Below are positions 51,924 to 60,798 of a stretch of 64,000 nucleotides of DNA, piece after piece (the first letter of the stretch is position 1; each line of letters opens with the position of its first letter). Below the pieces are notes generated by a model. It was not told the origin of the DNA. It saw only the letters and a program-made list of their open reading frames with translations, and searched no databases. The DNA is from Streptomyces sp. RPA4-2. GTDB taxonomy: Bacteria > Actinomycetota > Actinomycetes > Streptomycetales > Streptomycetaceae. Both the position numbers and the translations under genes were made by a program. Location: contig NZ_CP050975.2 in assembly GCF_012273515.2 (NCBI RefSeq), forward strand, positions 4,526,001 through 4,590,000. The letters are read 5' to 3'.

Positions 51924-52087
51924 GGGACCGCCCGCCTAAGCCACCGCAGACCCGAACATCTCCACGTCTGTGCCATCACTCACGAGCGTAGGCGCTGCCA
52001 CTGACAACGCGCCCGGCCCGCCCACGCCCACCCTCGAACTCCTCTGCGCGTACGCCTCTGCACGTACGCACCGCTCCCGCGGAGTCA

Positions 52088-52912
52088 TCACCGGCGGCTT
52101 CTCGCCCCGGCCCCCGCCCCCATCCGCCCGGCGATCCGGTCCAACGACTCGGCCATGCGTCCCAGGGCGGCCGCCATCGCGTCCTGGCTCCGGGCGATCA
52201 TCTCCTGTCTGCGCCCGATCACCTCCTGGCTTCGCGCGAGCGCGTCCTGGCCCCGGGACACGGCACGCCGGCCACGGCCGGACTCCCGCAGCGGCCGGTT
52301 CGGCTCCGCGGCCGGCCTTTCGCACCGGGCCGCCGGCCGGTTGCCCTCGGCCGCCGATCTGTCGCGCTCGGTCACCAGGGCGTTACGCACCGCCGCCCGC
52401 GCCGCGAGTGCCTCGTCCGCCAGGATGTTCCGCCCCTCGAGCCGTACGAGGGCATCGGCGACCTGCTGAGGCACGGCGTAGGCGACGCCCCCGTCGGAGG
52501 CGGGTTGCACGGGGGCCGGTTCGAGGGCGTGGCAGCCGTCGCGCTGGATGCTCACGACGGCCTCGGCCGCCCACGCCTTGAAGGGCTCGCACTCGGGCTT
52601 GGCACACCCGTTGACGAGCCTGACGAGCCCCTGCAGATTCACCATCGTCATCGACTTCTTGAGTCTGTGACCTGCGATCCTGCTCAAGGCGTCCGCGCCG
52701 TGGACGCTTCGCGCAAGGTCCTCCAGACTCTGCCGGCACTCTGCCGCGACATGCCGGAGAAGGGCCTGGCGGGTGTTCGTGTACCCGAGGACCCTGGCCA
52801 CGTCCGCCGCCGGAAACCAGTGCTCCCCGTCCGCCGACGTCACCCTCCGCACCCGCGCCCCGGTCGCCGCGAACACGAAGTCGTTGATGTCGATCGCGTC
52901 CTGCTCGTACAT
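52088..52912 (-). CDS. Bro-N domain protein (antirepressor-like)
   Basis: 274 residues. N-terminal Bro-N: FVFAATGARVRRVTSADGEHWFPAADVARVLGYTNTRQALLRHV, VNLQGLVRLVNGCAKPECEPFKAWAAEAVVSIQRDG. The second half is a heptad-like helical region with RSQEVIGRRQEMIARSQDAMAAALGRMAESLDRIAGRM, which looks like a coiled coil. Bro-N proteins are phage antirepressors, but streptomycetes have fixed chromosomal copies; no phage genes are near. Function unknown. Confidence 0.85.
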   Translation of the reverse strand: MYEQDAIDINDFVFAATGARVRRVTSADGEHWFPAADVARVLGYTNTRQALLRHVAAECRQSLEDLARSVHGADALSRIAGHRLKKSMTMVNLQGLVRLVNGCAKPECEPFKAWAAEAVVSIQRDGCHALEPAPVQPASDGGVAYAVPQQVADALVRLEGRNILADEALAARAAVRNALVTERDRSAAEGNRPAARCERPAAEPNRPLRESGRGRRAVSRGQDALARSQEVIGRRQEMIARSQDAMAAALGRMAESLDRIAGRMGAGAGARSRR

Positions 52913-53108
52913 CGAGCATCACCTCCACGCCGGAAATTAGGCGAGGAAGCATGCAACTCCCGTAGAAATCAATGATGTTCACCCAATAGGCGACAGAAGG
53001 ATCGATTCGGCGCAAGTGCCCCACCCCAAAGGCCCGCCGGCCGGACCGGGCCGGCACGTCAGGTGGGCCGGAGACCCCTTCCGGGCGGGAAGGGTCCGAG
53101 GCCGGGCG

Positions 53109-53561
53109 TCACGCACCCGGCGCTCGGCCGCCGGCTTCGTGTCGGCGCACCTGCTCGATGAGACGGCGCAGGGACGCACGGGCACCGGCGATCTCTCCCG
53201 GCGGAATGTCGGCGGCGAATGTGCGGTGGACCTCGTCGGCGCGGGCCGTGATCCCGTTCAGCACGCGACGACCGTCGGGCGTGAGGGCCAGGAGCGGCGA
53301 ACCGCGGTGATCGGGATTGGGCCCGAAGGCGGCGAGGCCCTCAGCAACGAGATCGTTCGCGACGCGCTGGACCCCTTGCCGGGTGACGCCGAGGCGGCGG
53401 GCCGCCTGTGCCACGGTCTGCGAACTCCCGGAAACAGCGCTCAGCAGTTGCCAGCGGGCTTGCGTCTGCCCCTCGGTCGCGGCGATCGCCTCACCTGACC
53501 TGCGCAGGAGTCCGGCCGCCTCGAACACGTCCGCCACCAGCAACGCGATCTCGTCCGGCAT
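53109..53561 (-). CDS. MarR family regulator
   Basis: 150 residues. ARWQLLSAVSGSSQTVAQAARRLGVTRQGVQRVANDLVAEGLAAFGPNPDHRGSPLLALTPDGRRVLNGI is a MarR winged helix. It is divergent from the DUF1398 gene over the palindrome at 53579-53594. Confidence 0.93.
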   Translation of the reverse strand: MPDEIALLVADVFEAAGLLRRSGEAIAATEGQTQARWQLLSAVSGSSQTVAQAARRLGVTRQGVQRVANDLVAEGLAAFGPNPDHRGSPLLALTPDGRRVLNGITARADEVHRTFAADIPPGEIAGARASLRRLIEQVRRHEAGGRAPGA

Positions 53562-53578
53562 GCCACACCCTCCTCAAT

Positions 53579-53594
53579 TGACAACATGTTGTCA
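53579..53594. promoter_or_regulatory. 16-bp perfect palindrome, MarR operator
   Basis: TGACAACATGTTGTCA lies 18 bp upstream of the MarR start and includes TTGACA-like -35 elements on both strands. It should bind the MarR dimer and control both genes. Confidence 0.75.
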
Positions 53595-53658
53595 CTCTGT
53601 GAACCTACTGTCAGTATAGGAAGCGAAGGCCTGCCCGATCACCCTCCCCGGAGACGCC

Positions 53659-54072
53659 ATGAACACCGCGACCGACCGCCTGCGGGCCGCCTTGGACCGC
53701 GCCGCCGCCATCCGCCCCAAGGAGGGCGGGTTCCCGTATCTCGCGGAAGCCCTGCGGCAGGCCGGGGTCACCCGCTGCCGGATGGCCGTGCCGTCGAACA
53801 CCATGCTGTACCTCACCGACGCCGGACCCGTCGCCGTCCAGAGCGAACCCCTGGTCGCCGGCATGGTCGACGTCACGCCGTTCGACCGCCGGGCGCTCCT
53901 CACCGCACTCCGTGTCGACCAGGCAGGCGACAGCACGTTTCCCGAGTTCGTCCAGGGCTGCTGGGAGGCCGGCGTCGTCCGGTACGACGTCGACCTCGAT
54001 GCGCGACAGTGCGTCTACTACGGAGCCGACGGCGACAGCTACACCGAGACCTACCAGGCCGTCGAGATCTGA
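53659..54072 (+). CDS. DUF1398 family protein (YbcV-like)
   Basis: 137 residues. FPYLAEALRQAGVTRCRMAVPSNTMLYLTDAGPVAVQSEPLVAGMVDVTPFDRRALLTALRVDQAGDSTFPEFVQGCWEAGVVRYDVDLDARQCVYYGADGDSYTE is the family pattern. Role unknown. Probably regulated by the divergent MarR. Confidence 0.9.
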   Translation: MNTATDRLRAALDRAAAIRPKEGGFPYLAEALRQAGVTRCRMAVPSNTMLYLTDAGPVAVQSEPLVAGMVDVTPFDRRALLTALRVDQAGDSTFPEFVQGCWEAGVVRYDVDLDARQCVYYGADGDSYTETYQAVEI

Positions 54073-54096
54073 CGAGCCGCGTCTCGGACACCCCTG

Positions 54097-54214
54097 TCCG
54101 TACGGCCCGGAAATATCCGTACGGCCCGGAAACGCGAGAGGCCCCGGATCCCTCCGGAGCCTCTCACCTGTGTGCACTCGGCAGGATGCGAACCCGCAGC
54201 CTGCTGATCCGCAG
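54097..54214. repeat. tRNA-Arg 3' fragment, terminator copy and 17-bp direct repeats
   Basis: TCCGTACGGCCCGGAAA occurs twice (54097-54113, 54116-54132). Then GAGAGGCCCCGG..CCGGAGCCTCTC hairpin, then 54168-54214 matches 59271-59317, the 3' half of tRNA-Arg(ACG), at about 42 of 48 positions. A second decayed copy of the hairpin edge lies at 56947-56976 (27 of 30 identical to 54119-54148). It marks an old integration end. Confidence 0.65.
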
Positions 54215-54219
54215 GACCG

Positions 54220-54465
54220 TCAGTCCGTGGGGCGGGGCAGTACGGCGAGGGCGGTGCGGGCTATGTCCGCCAGCCTCTCCTCGTCCGCTCCGGCTTTACC
54301 CAGCGCTTCGATGCCGCGCAGTACGGCGAGCACCAGCGCGGCCAGCTTTCCGGGGTCCGCGTCCGCGGCGAGGTCGCCGTTGCGCTGGCAGGCCGCGATG
54401 TCGTCCTCCAGCAGCACGCGCAGCGCCTCGACGACCGCCCGCGCCCGCTCGGCCACCGTCTTGTC
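54220..54465 (-). pseudogene. TetR regulator C-terminal fragment
   Basis: About 80 residues remain: AERARAVVEALRVLLEDDIAACQRNGDLAADADPGKLAALVLAVLRGIEALGKAGADEERLADIARTALAVL in reading, which is the ligand-domain end of a TetR protein. The HTH is missing; the sequence upstream (54466 on) belongs to another gene. A truncated gene at a junction. Confidence 0.7.
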
Positions 54466-54476
54466 GTGTTCAGTAG

Positions 54477-54593
54477 TTCGAGGGTGAACTCATCAAGAGG
54501 ATCCACGTCTACGTGGACCCGGATTTCGCCAACACGCATGCCGAAGGGGTGGCTTGCGGCAAGTCGGTGCAGGACAGCATCGCCACCCTGTAG
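54477..54593 (+). pseudogene. SnoaL/NTF2-like protein C-terminal fragment
   Basis: The frame opens immediately after a stop with FEGELIKRIHVYVDPDFANTHAEGV and closes at 54593 after about 38 residues. It resembles the end of SnoaL-like (NTF2 fold) proteins. No start codon or first part is present. It abuts the TetR fragment head to head, so a rearrangement joined two truncated genes here. Confidence 0.4.
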
Positions 54594-54679
54594 TCACCAG
54601 CCTCTCCCACTCCAGCCGCGGCCCCGCCCGAGTGACCTACCTCACGGGAACTGCCCCGGTACACCTGACAGGTACCTGT

Positions 54680-55318
54680 GTGAAGCAATCCATGCGAGCT
54701 CGTCTGCGAGCCGGCGATCCAGAAGCCTTCCGCCAGCTTTTCCAGGAACTGGGCCAGGCGATCTACGCGCACGCCTACAGAGCCACGGGCGACTGGTCGG
54801 CGGCCGAGGACGCGGTGTCACTGACGTTTCTGGAAGTGTGGCGTCTGCGGGAGCGACTGGAGGAGGGGGACGAGAGTGTCCGCCCCTGGGTCTACGGCAT
54901 CGCCACCAACGTCCTGCGCAACCGCGGACGTTCAGCGCGCAAACACCAACTGACCCTGGCTCGCTTCCCCGCACCGGACACCGTGCCGGATTTCTCCGAC
55001 GAGGTCGCTGAACGCATCGACGACGGTGAAAGACTCGCGGCGGCCAGAGCAGCGGTGACCAAGCTGCGCCGCGGTGACCGCGACGTCTTCATGCTGTGCG
55101 TCTGGTCCGACCTCAGCTACACCGCGGCATCCGAAGCACTCGGCATCCCGGTCGGCACCGTGCGCTCCCGGCTGTCGCGAGCACGTACCCGTCTGCTCAA
55201 ACTGACGGAGCAAGAACTACGACGCGCGAAAAAAAGAGTGGAACCCCCTGCGGACTTCCGACAGATACAGGGCGACCGCACACCCGCGGTCCGGTCGATA
55301 CAGGAGAAAGCTCGATGA
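54680..55318 (+). CDS. ECF RNA polymerase sigma factor
   Basis: 212 residues from GTG 54680. Region 2: DPEAFRQLFQELGQAIYAHAYRATGDWSAAEDAVSLTFLEVWRLRERL and VRPWVYGIATNVLRNRGRS; region 4: RRGDRDVFMLCVWSDLSYTAASEALGIPVGTVRSRLSRARTRLLKL. The next gene overlaps by ATGA, the usual pairing with an anti-sigma or CU044-type partner. Located within the eroded tRNA-Arg island, but looks intact. Confidence 0.92.
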   Translation: MKQSMRARLRAGDPEAFRQLFQELGQAIYAHAYRATGDWSAAEDAVSLTFLEVWRLRERLEEGDESVRPWVYGIATNVLRNRGRSARKHQLTLARFPAPDTVPDFSDEVAERIDDGERLAAARAAVTKLRRGDRDVFMLCVWSDLSYTAASEALGIPVGTVRSRLSRARTRLLKLTEQELRRAKKRVEPPADFRQIQGDRTPAVRSIQEKAR

Positions 55319-56376
55319 ACGCTCCGAAGAATGGTGAAGAGGTCGAGCGCCAGGAGCTGTCCCACCTGCTGCCGCGCCCCGGCACACCTGGTCTCTCTCC
55401 CGCCCGGTCTCAACGTCTCGAGGAATATCTGATGCAGGAAGTCACCCAGATCGGCGCGCAGGCGCAGCCGTCTCCCGCCGCGAAGCGCGGTATGCCGCGC
55501 TGGAGCCTGATCGCCGCGCCGGTCGCGGCCCTGGCCGTCGCCGCGGCCGTCGCCGTCAACGTCACCGGCGCCGGCTCGACCCCCGACGACGACAGCGTGG
55601 CCATGGCATCGGTCATCACGGTGCAGCCCGCCTCGGCCCACGGCGCCACGGCTTTCCTGAGCCAGGTCGCGGACGCGGCGAGCAAGCAGAAGACCCCGTC
55701 CGTGGGCGCCCACCAGTTCATCTACGTCAAGAGCAAGGTCGGCTTCACCCACCAGATCAAACAGCGCACCATCGGCGGTCCCGCCAAGCTCGACGCCGTC
55801 CACCAGCGCGAGGTGTGGCTTGCTGCCGACCCCTCCAAGGACGGCCTCATCCACGAGGGCGGCGAGAACATCACGATCCACAACAGCGGCGCCGGCGTGG
55901 TCAACCCCGACGAAGCGTCCCAGCCCCCGAGGCCGGGCACCGTCCCCCAGATCGCCTCGCTGTCCACGAACCCCGACGCGCTGCTGAAGCAGATCTACTC
56001 CGCCACCCGTGGCGAGGCCCCCGGCAAGGACGCGGCCGCGTTCAACTGGGTCGGCGAGACGGTGTCCGAGTCGATCGTCCCCGGAGACGTGGCTTCCGCC
56101 ATCTGGCGGGCCGCCGCGAAGATCCCCGGCGTCGTCCTCGTCAAGGACGCCACCGACGCGGCCGGCCGCCACGGCGAAGCCATCGCCCACGTCTCCAACG
56201 GCGAGCGCACCGAGTACATCTTCGACCGCAACACCCACCTGTTCCTCGGAGAGCGCAGCTACCTCATCAAGGACACCCCGATGGGCAAGGCAGGCATGCT
56301 CACCGGCACCAGCGCGGTCCTCTCCCGCGCCGTCGTGAACAAGATGGGCGACCTTCCCGCAGGCACCCGCGCCTGA
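55315..56376 (+). CDS. CU044_5270 family membrane protein, partner of ECF sigma
   Basis: 353 residues. Cytoplasmic N-terminus of about 60 residues, one membrane segment (WSLIAAPVAALAVAAAVAVNV), then an extracytoplasmic domain: AHQFIYVKSKVGFTHQIK, QREVWLAADPSKDGLIHE, YIFDRNTHLFLGERSYLIKD. CU044_5270 proteins are always next to ECF genes and seem to act like anti-sigma partners. ATGA overlap with sigma. Confidence 0.88.
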   Translation: MNAPKNGEEVERQELSHLLPRPGTPGLSPARSQRLEEYLMQEVTQIGAQAQPSPAAKRGMPRWSLIAAPVAALAVAAAVAVNVTGAGSTPDDDSVAMASVITVQPASAHGATAFLSQVADAASKQKTPSVGAHQFIYVKSKVGFTHQIKQRTIGGPAKLDAVHQREVWLAADPSKDGLIHEGGENITIHNSGAGVVNPDEASQPPRPGTVPQIASLSTNPDALLKQIYSATRGEAPGKDAAAFNWVGETVSESIVPGDVASAIWRAAAKIPGVVLVKDATDAAGRHGEAIAHVSNGERTEYIFDRNTHLFLGERSYLIKDTPMGKAGMLTGTSAVLSRAVVNKMGDLPAGTRA

Positions 56377-56526
56377 CCCCCGCACCACCCAACCGGCTGA
56401 CCATCACCCAGCAGCCGGGCGGACCCGTCCCCCGACCGACGCCATTACGGCCGACTGCGCCGCGAAAGGCCGGGCACACGGCGATGCGCAGCCGGCCCAT
56501 CGATCGGGCAAGTGAGGGGCACGCTT

Positions 56527-56718
56527 CTAGTCGTCGAGCCATGGGCCTCGGGTGATGTGTCTGTGAAGTCGCTCGTCCAGGCAGCTCAGGTGGGCCCAGA
56601 CGAACTGTGTGCTCTGTTCCCCGGCCCGCGTGATCGTCAGTGTGACGCCATCACCGGAGAGGCCGACGTCGGTGGTTTCCATACAGAACGCGCAGCTCAT
56701 TCGCTCCTCGGTGGTCAT
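56527..56718 (-). CDS. small putative zinc-binding protein (63 aa)
   Basis: From ATG 56718: MTTEERMSCAFCMETTDVGLSGD.. TITRAGEQSTQFVWAHLSCLDERLHRHI. CxxC plus HxxC would make a zinc site. I recall similar small proteins in streptomycetes. Ending 56527. Longer versions upstream are possible but have poor codon use. Confidence 0.6.
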   Translation of the reverse strand: MTTEERMSCAFCMETTDVGLSGDGVTLTITRAGEQSTQFVWAHLSCLDERLHRHITRGPWLDD

Positions 56719-57109
56719 CTGGCGAATGTAGTCCGCGATGTGCGGATCGAGTTCGGTGCAGGGCTTGGACCGGAGCTGCTCCAGGTCACCGACATGCCGG
56801 CGTCCGCCGACTCCCCACGCCTGTCCCATCCCGTCTGCCGTCGGCCCAGACTCCGTGGAACGTGGTTCAGGATGTCGCGCGGCGATCGGCAAACCCTCTG
56901 ACGCCAAGGGCGGTACGGGCCAACACCGTTGCTGCACTTCGCTGCTGTACAGCGCGGAAACGCAAGAGGCCCCGGACCTGCGGCTCGCTCGTGAAGTCGT
57001 AACCTGCCGGATCAGCCGGACGCCAGATCCGGCCCGCCAACGACAGACAGGTCTTGAAGGCGGTCCTGCGCGAGCGACCCTGGGTTCACATCCCACACCC
57101 ACCGCGCAA

Positions 57110-57154
57110 CAACACGGCCCCCTGACCGGACGAGACGGTCAGGGGGCCGTGTTG
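57110..57154. terminator. 18-bp perfect stem hairpin after tRNA-like fragment
   Basis: CAACACGGCCCCCTGACC and its complement with a 9-nt loop. It resembles a tRNA terminator. Confidence 0.75.
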
Positions 57155-57622
57155 TCGCGCGGATGGGGCACGGGCAGCTTCTGATCCGTAGCTCCAGCCG
57201 GATCTCATCAAGGGGAATCGCCCTACCAGTGGTCGTGGTGATCGCAGCGCCAGCCGTACTGGTGACGCTTGATTTTGGTGGGGCGCCACCAACCCCGCCC
57301 GGGCCCGGCCAGCGATACCGCTGAAGCCGACACTTGCGCCGCCCGACGACCAGTGACACGCCAGAGGCCCCGGTCGCCCCACCTTTGAGATCTGTGAACG
57401 TCATTGGTCACGACACGCCGATCCTCTGCTGAAGAAATTCCCCGCTACGTCAGAAAACGGCCCGGGGGCGACAGAGCGACGGCACACAAACGCCGGCGTC
57501 GCGCAGGTAATGAAACCTGATAAATGAACATAAAACGTGGCGAAACGCTGCACTCTGCATCCTGTCCCGGGAGACGGCTCCGCGTTCGAGCAGGCTTGCT
57601 CTCCTCGGTCGGACAAAGTGTT

Positions 57623-57680
57623 GAAACGGGCCTCGTGCGTGGGTCGCCGCTGCGGCGAGGGATGTGCCGGGGCCCGTTTC
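57623..57680. terminator. branched hairpin downstream of RTX-like gene
   Basis: GAAACGGGCC (57623-57632) pairs with GGCCCGTTTC (57671-57680); an inner stem TCGCCG-CTG-CGGCGA (57644-57658) forms a second arm. It lies just after the stop of the leftward gene. Confidence 0.6.
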
Positions 57681-57718
57681 TGATGTTCGTCGATCAGGTC
57701 GGAGGCGTGTGGGGTGGG

Positions 57719-58996
57719 TCAGAAGCAGCCGGGTCCGGTGGAGGGGTTGAAGCAGGCGTTGGTGCCGGGGCCGCCGTCGTTGGTGTTGGTGCCGGGGCCG
57801 CCGAAGAGCGCGTCGTTGCCGGGACCGCCGAAGAGGGCGTCGTTGCCGTTCCCGCCGTTCAGGGTGTCGGTGCCGTTGCCGCCCTCGATGCGGTCGTTGC
57901 CGTCGCCGCCGGTGAGGGAGTCGTTGCCGTCGCCGCCGCAGATGATGTCGTTGCCACCGCGGCCGTCGACCACGTCGTTGCCGCCGAGACCGAAGATCAC
58001 GTCATTGCCGGGAGTGCCGATCAGGACGTTGTTGCCGTTGGTGCCGGTGATGGTGGGCGTGGCGGTCGCGCAGGTGGGGGGCGCCGGCTCGTAGGTGATG
58101 GTCACCTGGGCCGGCCCCGCGGCGGGAGCGGAGGTACCACCCGTTGGGACGCGGTTCGACGCACCGCCGCCACCACCGGGACCGAAAGCGGGAGGAAAAG
58201 AAAGACGGTTGCAGCCTCCGCCGCCGCCTCCGCCGAACCAGCCGCCCCCGCCTCCGCCCGCCCCGAAGTTGCCTCCGCCGTTGCCGCCCGCACCGCCCGT
58301 GCCCGGAGTGCCGGATGTACCACCGGAACCGGGGCATACGGCTCCGCCTGCGCCGCCGGCTGTCTGGGTTCCGCCGCCTCCGCCCTGGCCGCTGTTCGTT
58401 CTGCTGCCGCCGGCACCCCCGGTGATTCCGGCGTCTCCGCCGGTGGCCTCCGGGTTGAGGAAATTGGTGGGGACGCCGCTTCCTCCGCCGCCTCCGCCGC
58501 CCGCGACGATGAGGCGGGGGTCAGTGCCGGGGACGCCGGTCAGGGTGCAGCCGGGGCCGGCCGAGCTGCAGGTGCGGACATCACTGGAACCGCCGCCGGC
58601 ACCGCCCGTAGTCGCCGATCCGCCGCCGGCGCCCCCGCCCGTGCCGACGTTGACATAGAGGGTGGTGGTGCTCGGCGGCACGGTGACGGTGCCGGTGACG
58701 GTGGCGCCGTTGCCTCCTGTGCCGCCGCTGGGACCGTTCTGGCCTGCGGCGCCGGTGGCGGTGACGGTCAGTTGGGTGACGCCGGACGGGACGGTGAAGG
58801 GCTGGTCGGCGCCCGCGTTGAAGGTGACGGTCACGGGCACCGCCGCCGCGGCGGGCGTGGCCGAGGGCACCACCAGGGCCGCCGGCAGCGCCACCGTGGC
58901 GAGCAGCACGGCAGCACGCCTGGCCGGACGCCTCCGCTCACCCGCGGCTCCGGTGCCACGTCGATGAAGAATGGCGTGTTGCAGGGTCGGTCTCAC
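57719..58996 (-). CDS. secreted Gly-rich protein with RTX-type calcium-binding repeats
   Basis: 425 residues from GTG 58996 (GGAG 9 nt upstream). Signal peptide [24 protein letters not shown], then a beta-rich start ([36 protein letters not shown]), a Gly-rich body with Cys, and a C-terminal array of GGxGxD-like nonapeptides ([54 protein letters not shown]). RTX repeats bind calcium on export. No catalytic domain is visible; maybe a surface or matrix protein. No type I export genes are near. Confidence 0.88.
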   Translation of the reverse strand: MRPTLQHAILHRRGTGAAGERRRPARRAAVLLATVALPAALVVPSATPAAAAVPVTVTFNAGADQPFTVPSGVTQLTVTATGAAGQNGPSGGTGGNGATVTGTVTVPPSTTTLYVNVGTGGGAGGGSATTGGAGGGSSDVRTCSSAGPGCTLTGVPGTDPRLIVAGGGGGGGSGVPTNFLNPEATGGDAGITGGAGGSRTNSGQGGGGGTQTAGGAGGAVCPGSGGTSGTPGTGGAGGNGGGNFGAGGGGGGWFGGGGGGGCNRLSFPPAFGPGGGGGASNRVPTGGTSAPAAGPAQVTITYEPAPPTCATATPTITGTNGNNVLIGTPGNDVIFGLGGNDVVDGRGGNDIICGGDGNDSLTGGDGNDRIEGGNGTDTLNGGNGNDALFGGPGNDALFGGPGTNTNDGGPGTNACFNPSTGPGCF

Positions 58997-59234
58997 GATG
59001 GGGACTCCTCGACAAAGAGCGCGGCACTCAGCACGTGCCACGGTCGTCGGTTGGTGTTCAGGCCCCTGCCGGGACCGCCCGACGATCAAGCCACAGCCAC
59101 CCTGCGCGGCCGTACAGACACACCGTCATACCGCCCGCGATCAACCGACCAGACGCTGCCGGTCCCCTCTTGTCGCCTGCTACGACCTTGCGCTGCCGGG
59201 ATGCCGGGATGCCGAAATGTCATCCGCAGACGTC

Positions 59235-59267
59235 AAAGGCCCCGCCGGGCGAACCGGCGGGGCCTTT
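59235..59267 (-). terminator. tRNA-Arg terminator
   Basis: AAAGGCCCCGCCGG-GCGAA-CCGGCGGGGCCTTT, 14-bp stem, reads leftward out of tRNA-Arg. Confidence 0.88.
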
Positions 59268-59275
59268 GAGCTGTG

Positions 59276-59348
59276 TGCACTCGGCAGGATTCGAACCTGC
59301 AACCTTCTGATCCGTAGTCAGATGCTCTATCCGTTAAGCTACGAGTGC
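59276..59348 (-). tRNA. tRNA-Arg(ACG)
   Basis: 73 nt on the minus strand: GCACTCG..CGAGTGC acceptor, anticodon loop CTACGGA (ACG) in stem TCTGA/TCAGA, T-loop GGTTCGAATCC. CCA not encoded. The A34 is the TadA substrate. A 48-bp copy of the 3' half is at 54168. Confidence 0.97.
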
Positions 59349-59497
59349 TTGTTCTCTTGTTGTACCGCTGTCTCGCTTCCGGGCTTTCGACCCGCTCGCG
59401 GCGACAGGAAGAACATTACATGACTGCCGCCGCCATGTGAAATCCATTGGCCGCACCCCTTGTGACCTGGGCAAACACGCTTCCGTGGCCGGTAACG

Positions 59498-59531
59498 CCG
59501 AAGCCCCGGTCCAGAGGGACCGGGGCTTCGG
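59498..59531 (-). terminator. tRNA-Ser(GCT) terminator
   Basis: CCGAAGCCCCGGTCC-AGAG-GGACCGGGGCTTCGG, 15-bp perfect stem, leftward from tRNA-Ser(GCT). Confidence 0.88.
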
Positions 59532-59540
59532 ATCTTGCTG

Positions 59541-59631
59541 CGGAGGCGGAGGGATTTGAACCCTCGATGGGCTTTAAGGCCCAAACCGCATTAGCAGTGC
59601 GGCGCCATAGACCGGACTAGGCGACGCCTCC
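59541..59631 (-). tRNA. tRNA-Ser(GCT)
   Basis: 91 nt on the minus strand: GGAGGCG..CGCCTCC acceptor, anticodon loop CTGCTAA (GCT), long variable arm and T-loop GGTTCAAATCC. No CCA encoded. Confidence 0.97.
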
Positions 59632-59799
59632 AGCACTACCGCCCGCGCGAGCGCGAGTGGTGCGTTGCAGATGATGACACAGCCGGGTGGGCTGTCACCA
59701 ATCGGCTCCTACGGTACTAGGCAGGCGGGCCGCAGAGCAAAGTCCCCCAGGCCTCGGGGCGTCGCGCAACCGCGTGGGGCGCGGGGCGTTAGTCAGGTC

Positions 59800-60513
59800 A
59801 TGTCGCGTCGTTCCGCCCCCACCCCTCGGTCCTCCCCCGTCTCTCCGTCCTCCCTGTTCTCCCCCTCCTCCTTGTTCTCTCTGCCCTCCCTGTCCCCCCT
59901 GTCCCCCCTGTCCTCCTTCGCCTCTCTGTTCTCTCCCGGCCCTCGCTCCTCTTCTTCCGTCTCCCCGCGGCCCTCTTCCGTCCATCGGCCTCCCCTCACC
60001 TCCCGGCTCGCGGTCGCCGCCGCCGTGTCCGTCTCCGCCGTGCTGTCCGCCGTGCCCGCCGCCGCGCACGCCGACACCGCGCCGGGAGAAGGCCCGCACA
60101 CGGGGGCCACGCGCCCGCAGGAACCCCGTACGGGGGCCGCCCCCGCCGTTCTGATGCCCCCGCCGGTCCGCGCGGAGGACTCCGGGGACCGGCTGACCGT
60201 CACCGTCCGCCACCTGGGAGACACCGACGGCCGGACGTACGAGCTGCGGTGTCATCCGGCCGGCGGCAGTCACCCCACCCCCGAGCAGGCGTGCGAGACG
60301 CTCGACCGGCGGACGACCTGGGGGAAGGACCCCTTCGCCCCCGTCGCGCCCGGCACCCTCTGCACGATGCTCTACGGCGGTCCGGCCACCGCCCATGTGA
60401 CCGGGACCTGGGCCGGCCGGCCCGTCGACGCCCGGTTCGACCGCGCCGACGGGTGCCAGATCGCCCGCTGGGACGCCCTGGTGCCGCTGCTGCCTGACAC
60501 CGGCGGGCAGTGA
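59800..60513 (+). CDS. subtilisin inhibitor-like (SSI) protein with long low-complexity N-terminus
   Basis: 237 residues from ATG 59800. The first 65 residues are Ser/Pro/Leu/Phe repeats encoded by a polypyrimidine tract. Then a signal-like hydrophobic part (LAVAAAVSVSAVLSAVPAAAHA). The SSI domain has RLTVTVRHLGDTDGRTYELRCHPAGGSHPTPEQACETLDR, LCTMLYGGPATAHVTGTWAGRPVDARFDRADGCQIARWDALVPLL. By alignment to SSI (CPMVY) the reactive bond is Met-Leu in CTMLY. The four Cys are present. Inhibits secreted serine proteases. The far upstream start is needed because no closer ATG/GTG is usable. Confidence 0.82.
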   Translation: MSRRSAPTPRSSPVSPSSLFSPSSLFSLPSLSPLSPLSSFASLFSPGPRSSSSVSPRPSSVHRPPLTSRLAVAAAVSVSAVLSAVPAAAHADTAPGEGPHTGATRPQEPRTGAAPAVLMPPPVRAEDSGDRLTVTVRHLGDTDGRTYELRCHPAGGSHPTPEQACETLDRRTTWGKDPFAPVAPGTLCTMLYGGPATAHVTGTWAGRPVDARFDRADGCQIARWDALVPLLPDTGGQ

Positions 60514-60798
60514 CGCGGTGCCGCTGCCGGACACCGGCGGGCCGCGTCGCGGTGGCCACTGCCGGACCGCACCGGCCCCCCCGACGGGGGGCACAGCAGG
60601 ATCATGGCCGGGGGAGGGCGAAATGCACGCTCACAGGTTCTACGTCTCATCCGCGTCGGTTCTGCGTGCGACCTCCCTCTCATCCGGCATCGCGAGCGCA
60701 GCCTCTGCCCGTAGACTCCCTCGCGTGACACGCTGCGGGCAGGTTGGCAAGATGGCCCTCGCGGTCGGCAAGGTGCGGTAACAGGGAGGAAGCGTCTC

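Larger units (their letters stand above)
56719..57718. other. 1-kb region without a supportable gene; tRNA-like remnants
   Basis: Contains the decayed copy of the 54119 repeat (56947-56976), a tRNA-like T-arm and acceptor end on the plus strand (about 57052-57103, GGGTTCACATCCCACACCCACC) followed by a strong hairpin, a short reading frame (57223-57411, minus, ending KRHQYGWRCDHHDHW) that I do not recognise, and an AT-richer stretch 57420-57560. Looks like eroded mobile DNA. Confidence 0.5.

Noticed and set aside
52088..52912. Prophage signalled by the Bro-N gene
   Set aside because: No other phage genes, att repeats or integrase near 51-54 kb; single Bro-N genes are common in Streptomyces chromosomes.
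57012..57404. 130-codon minus frame in the eroded region
   Set aside because: Overlaps the tRNA-like end and hairpin; composition not coding-like and no motif.
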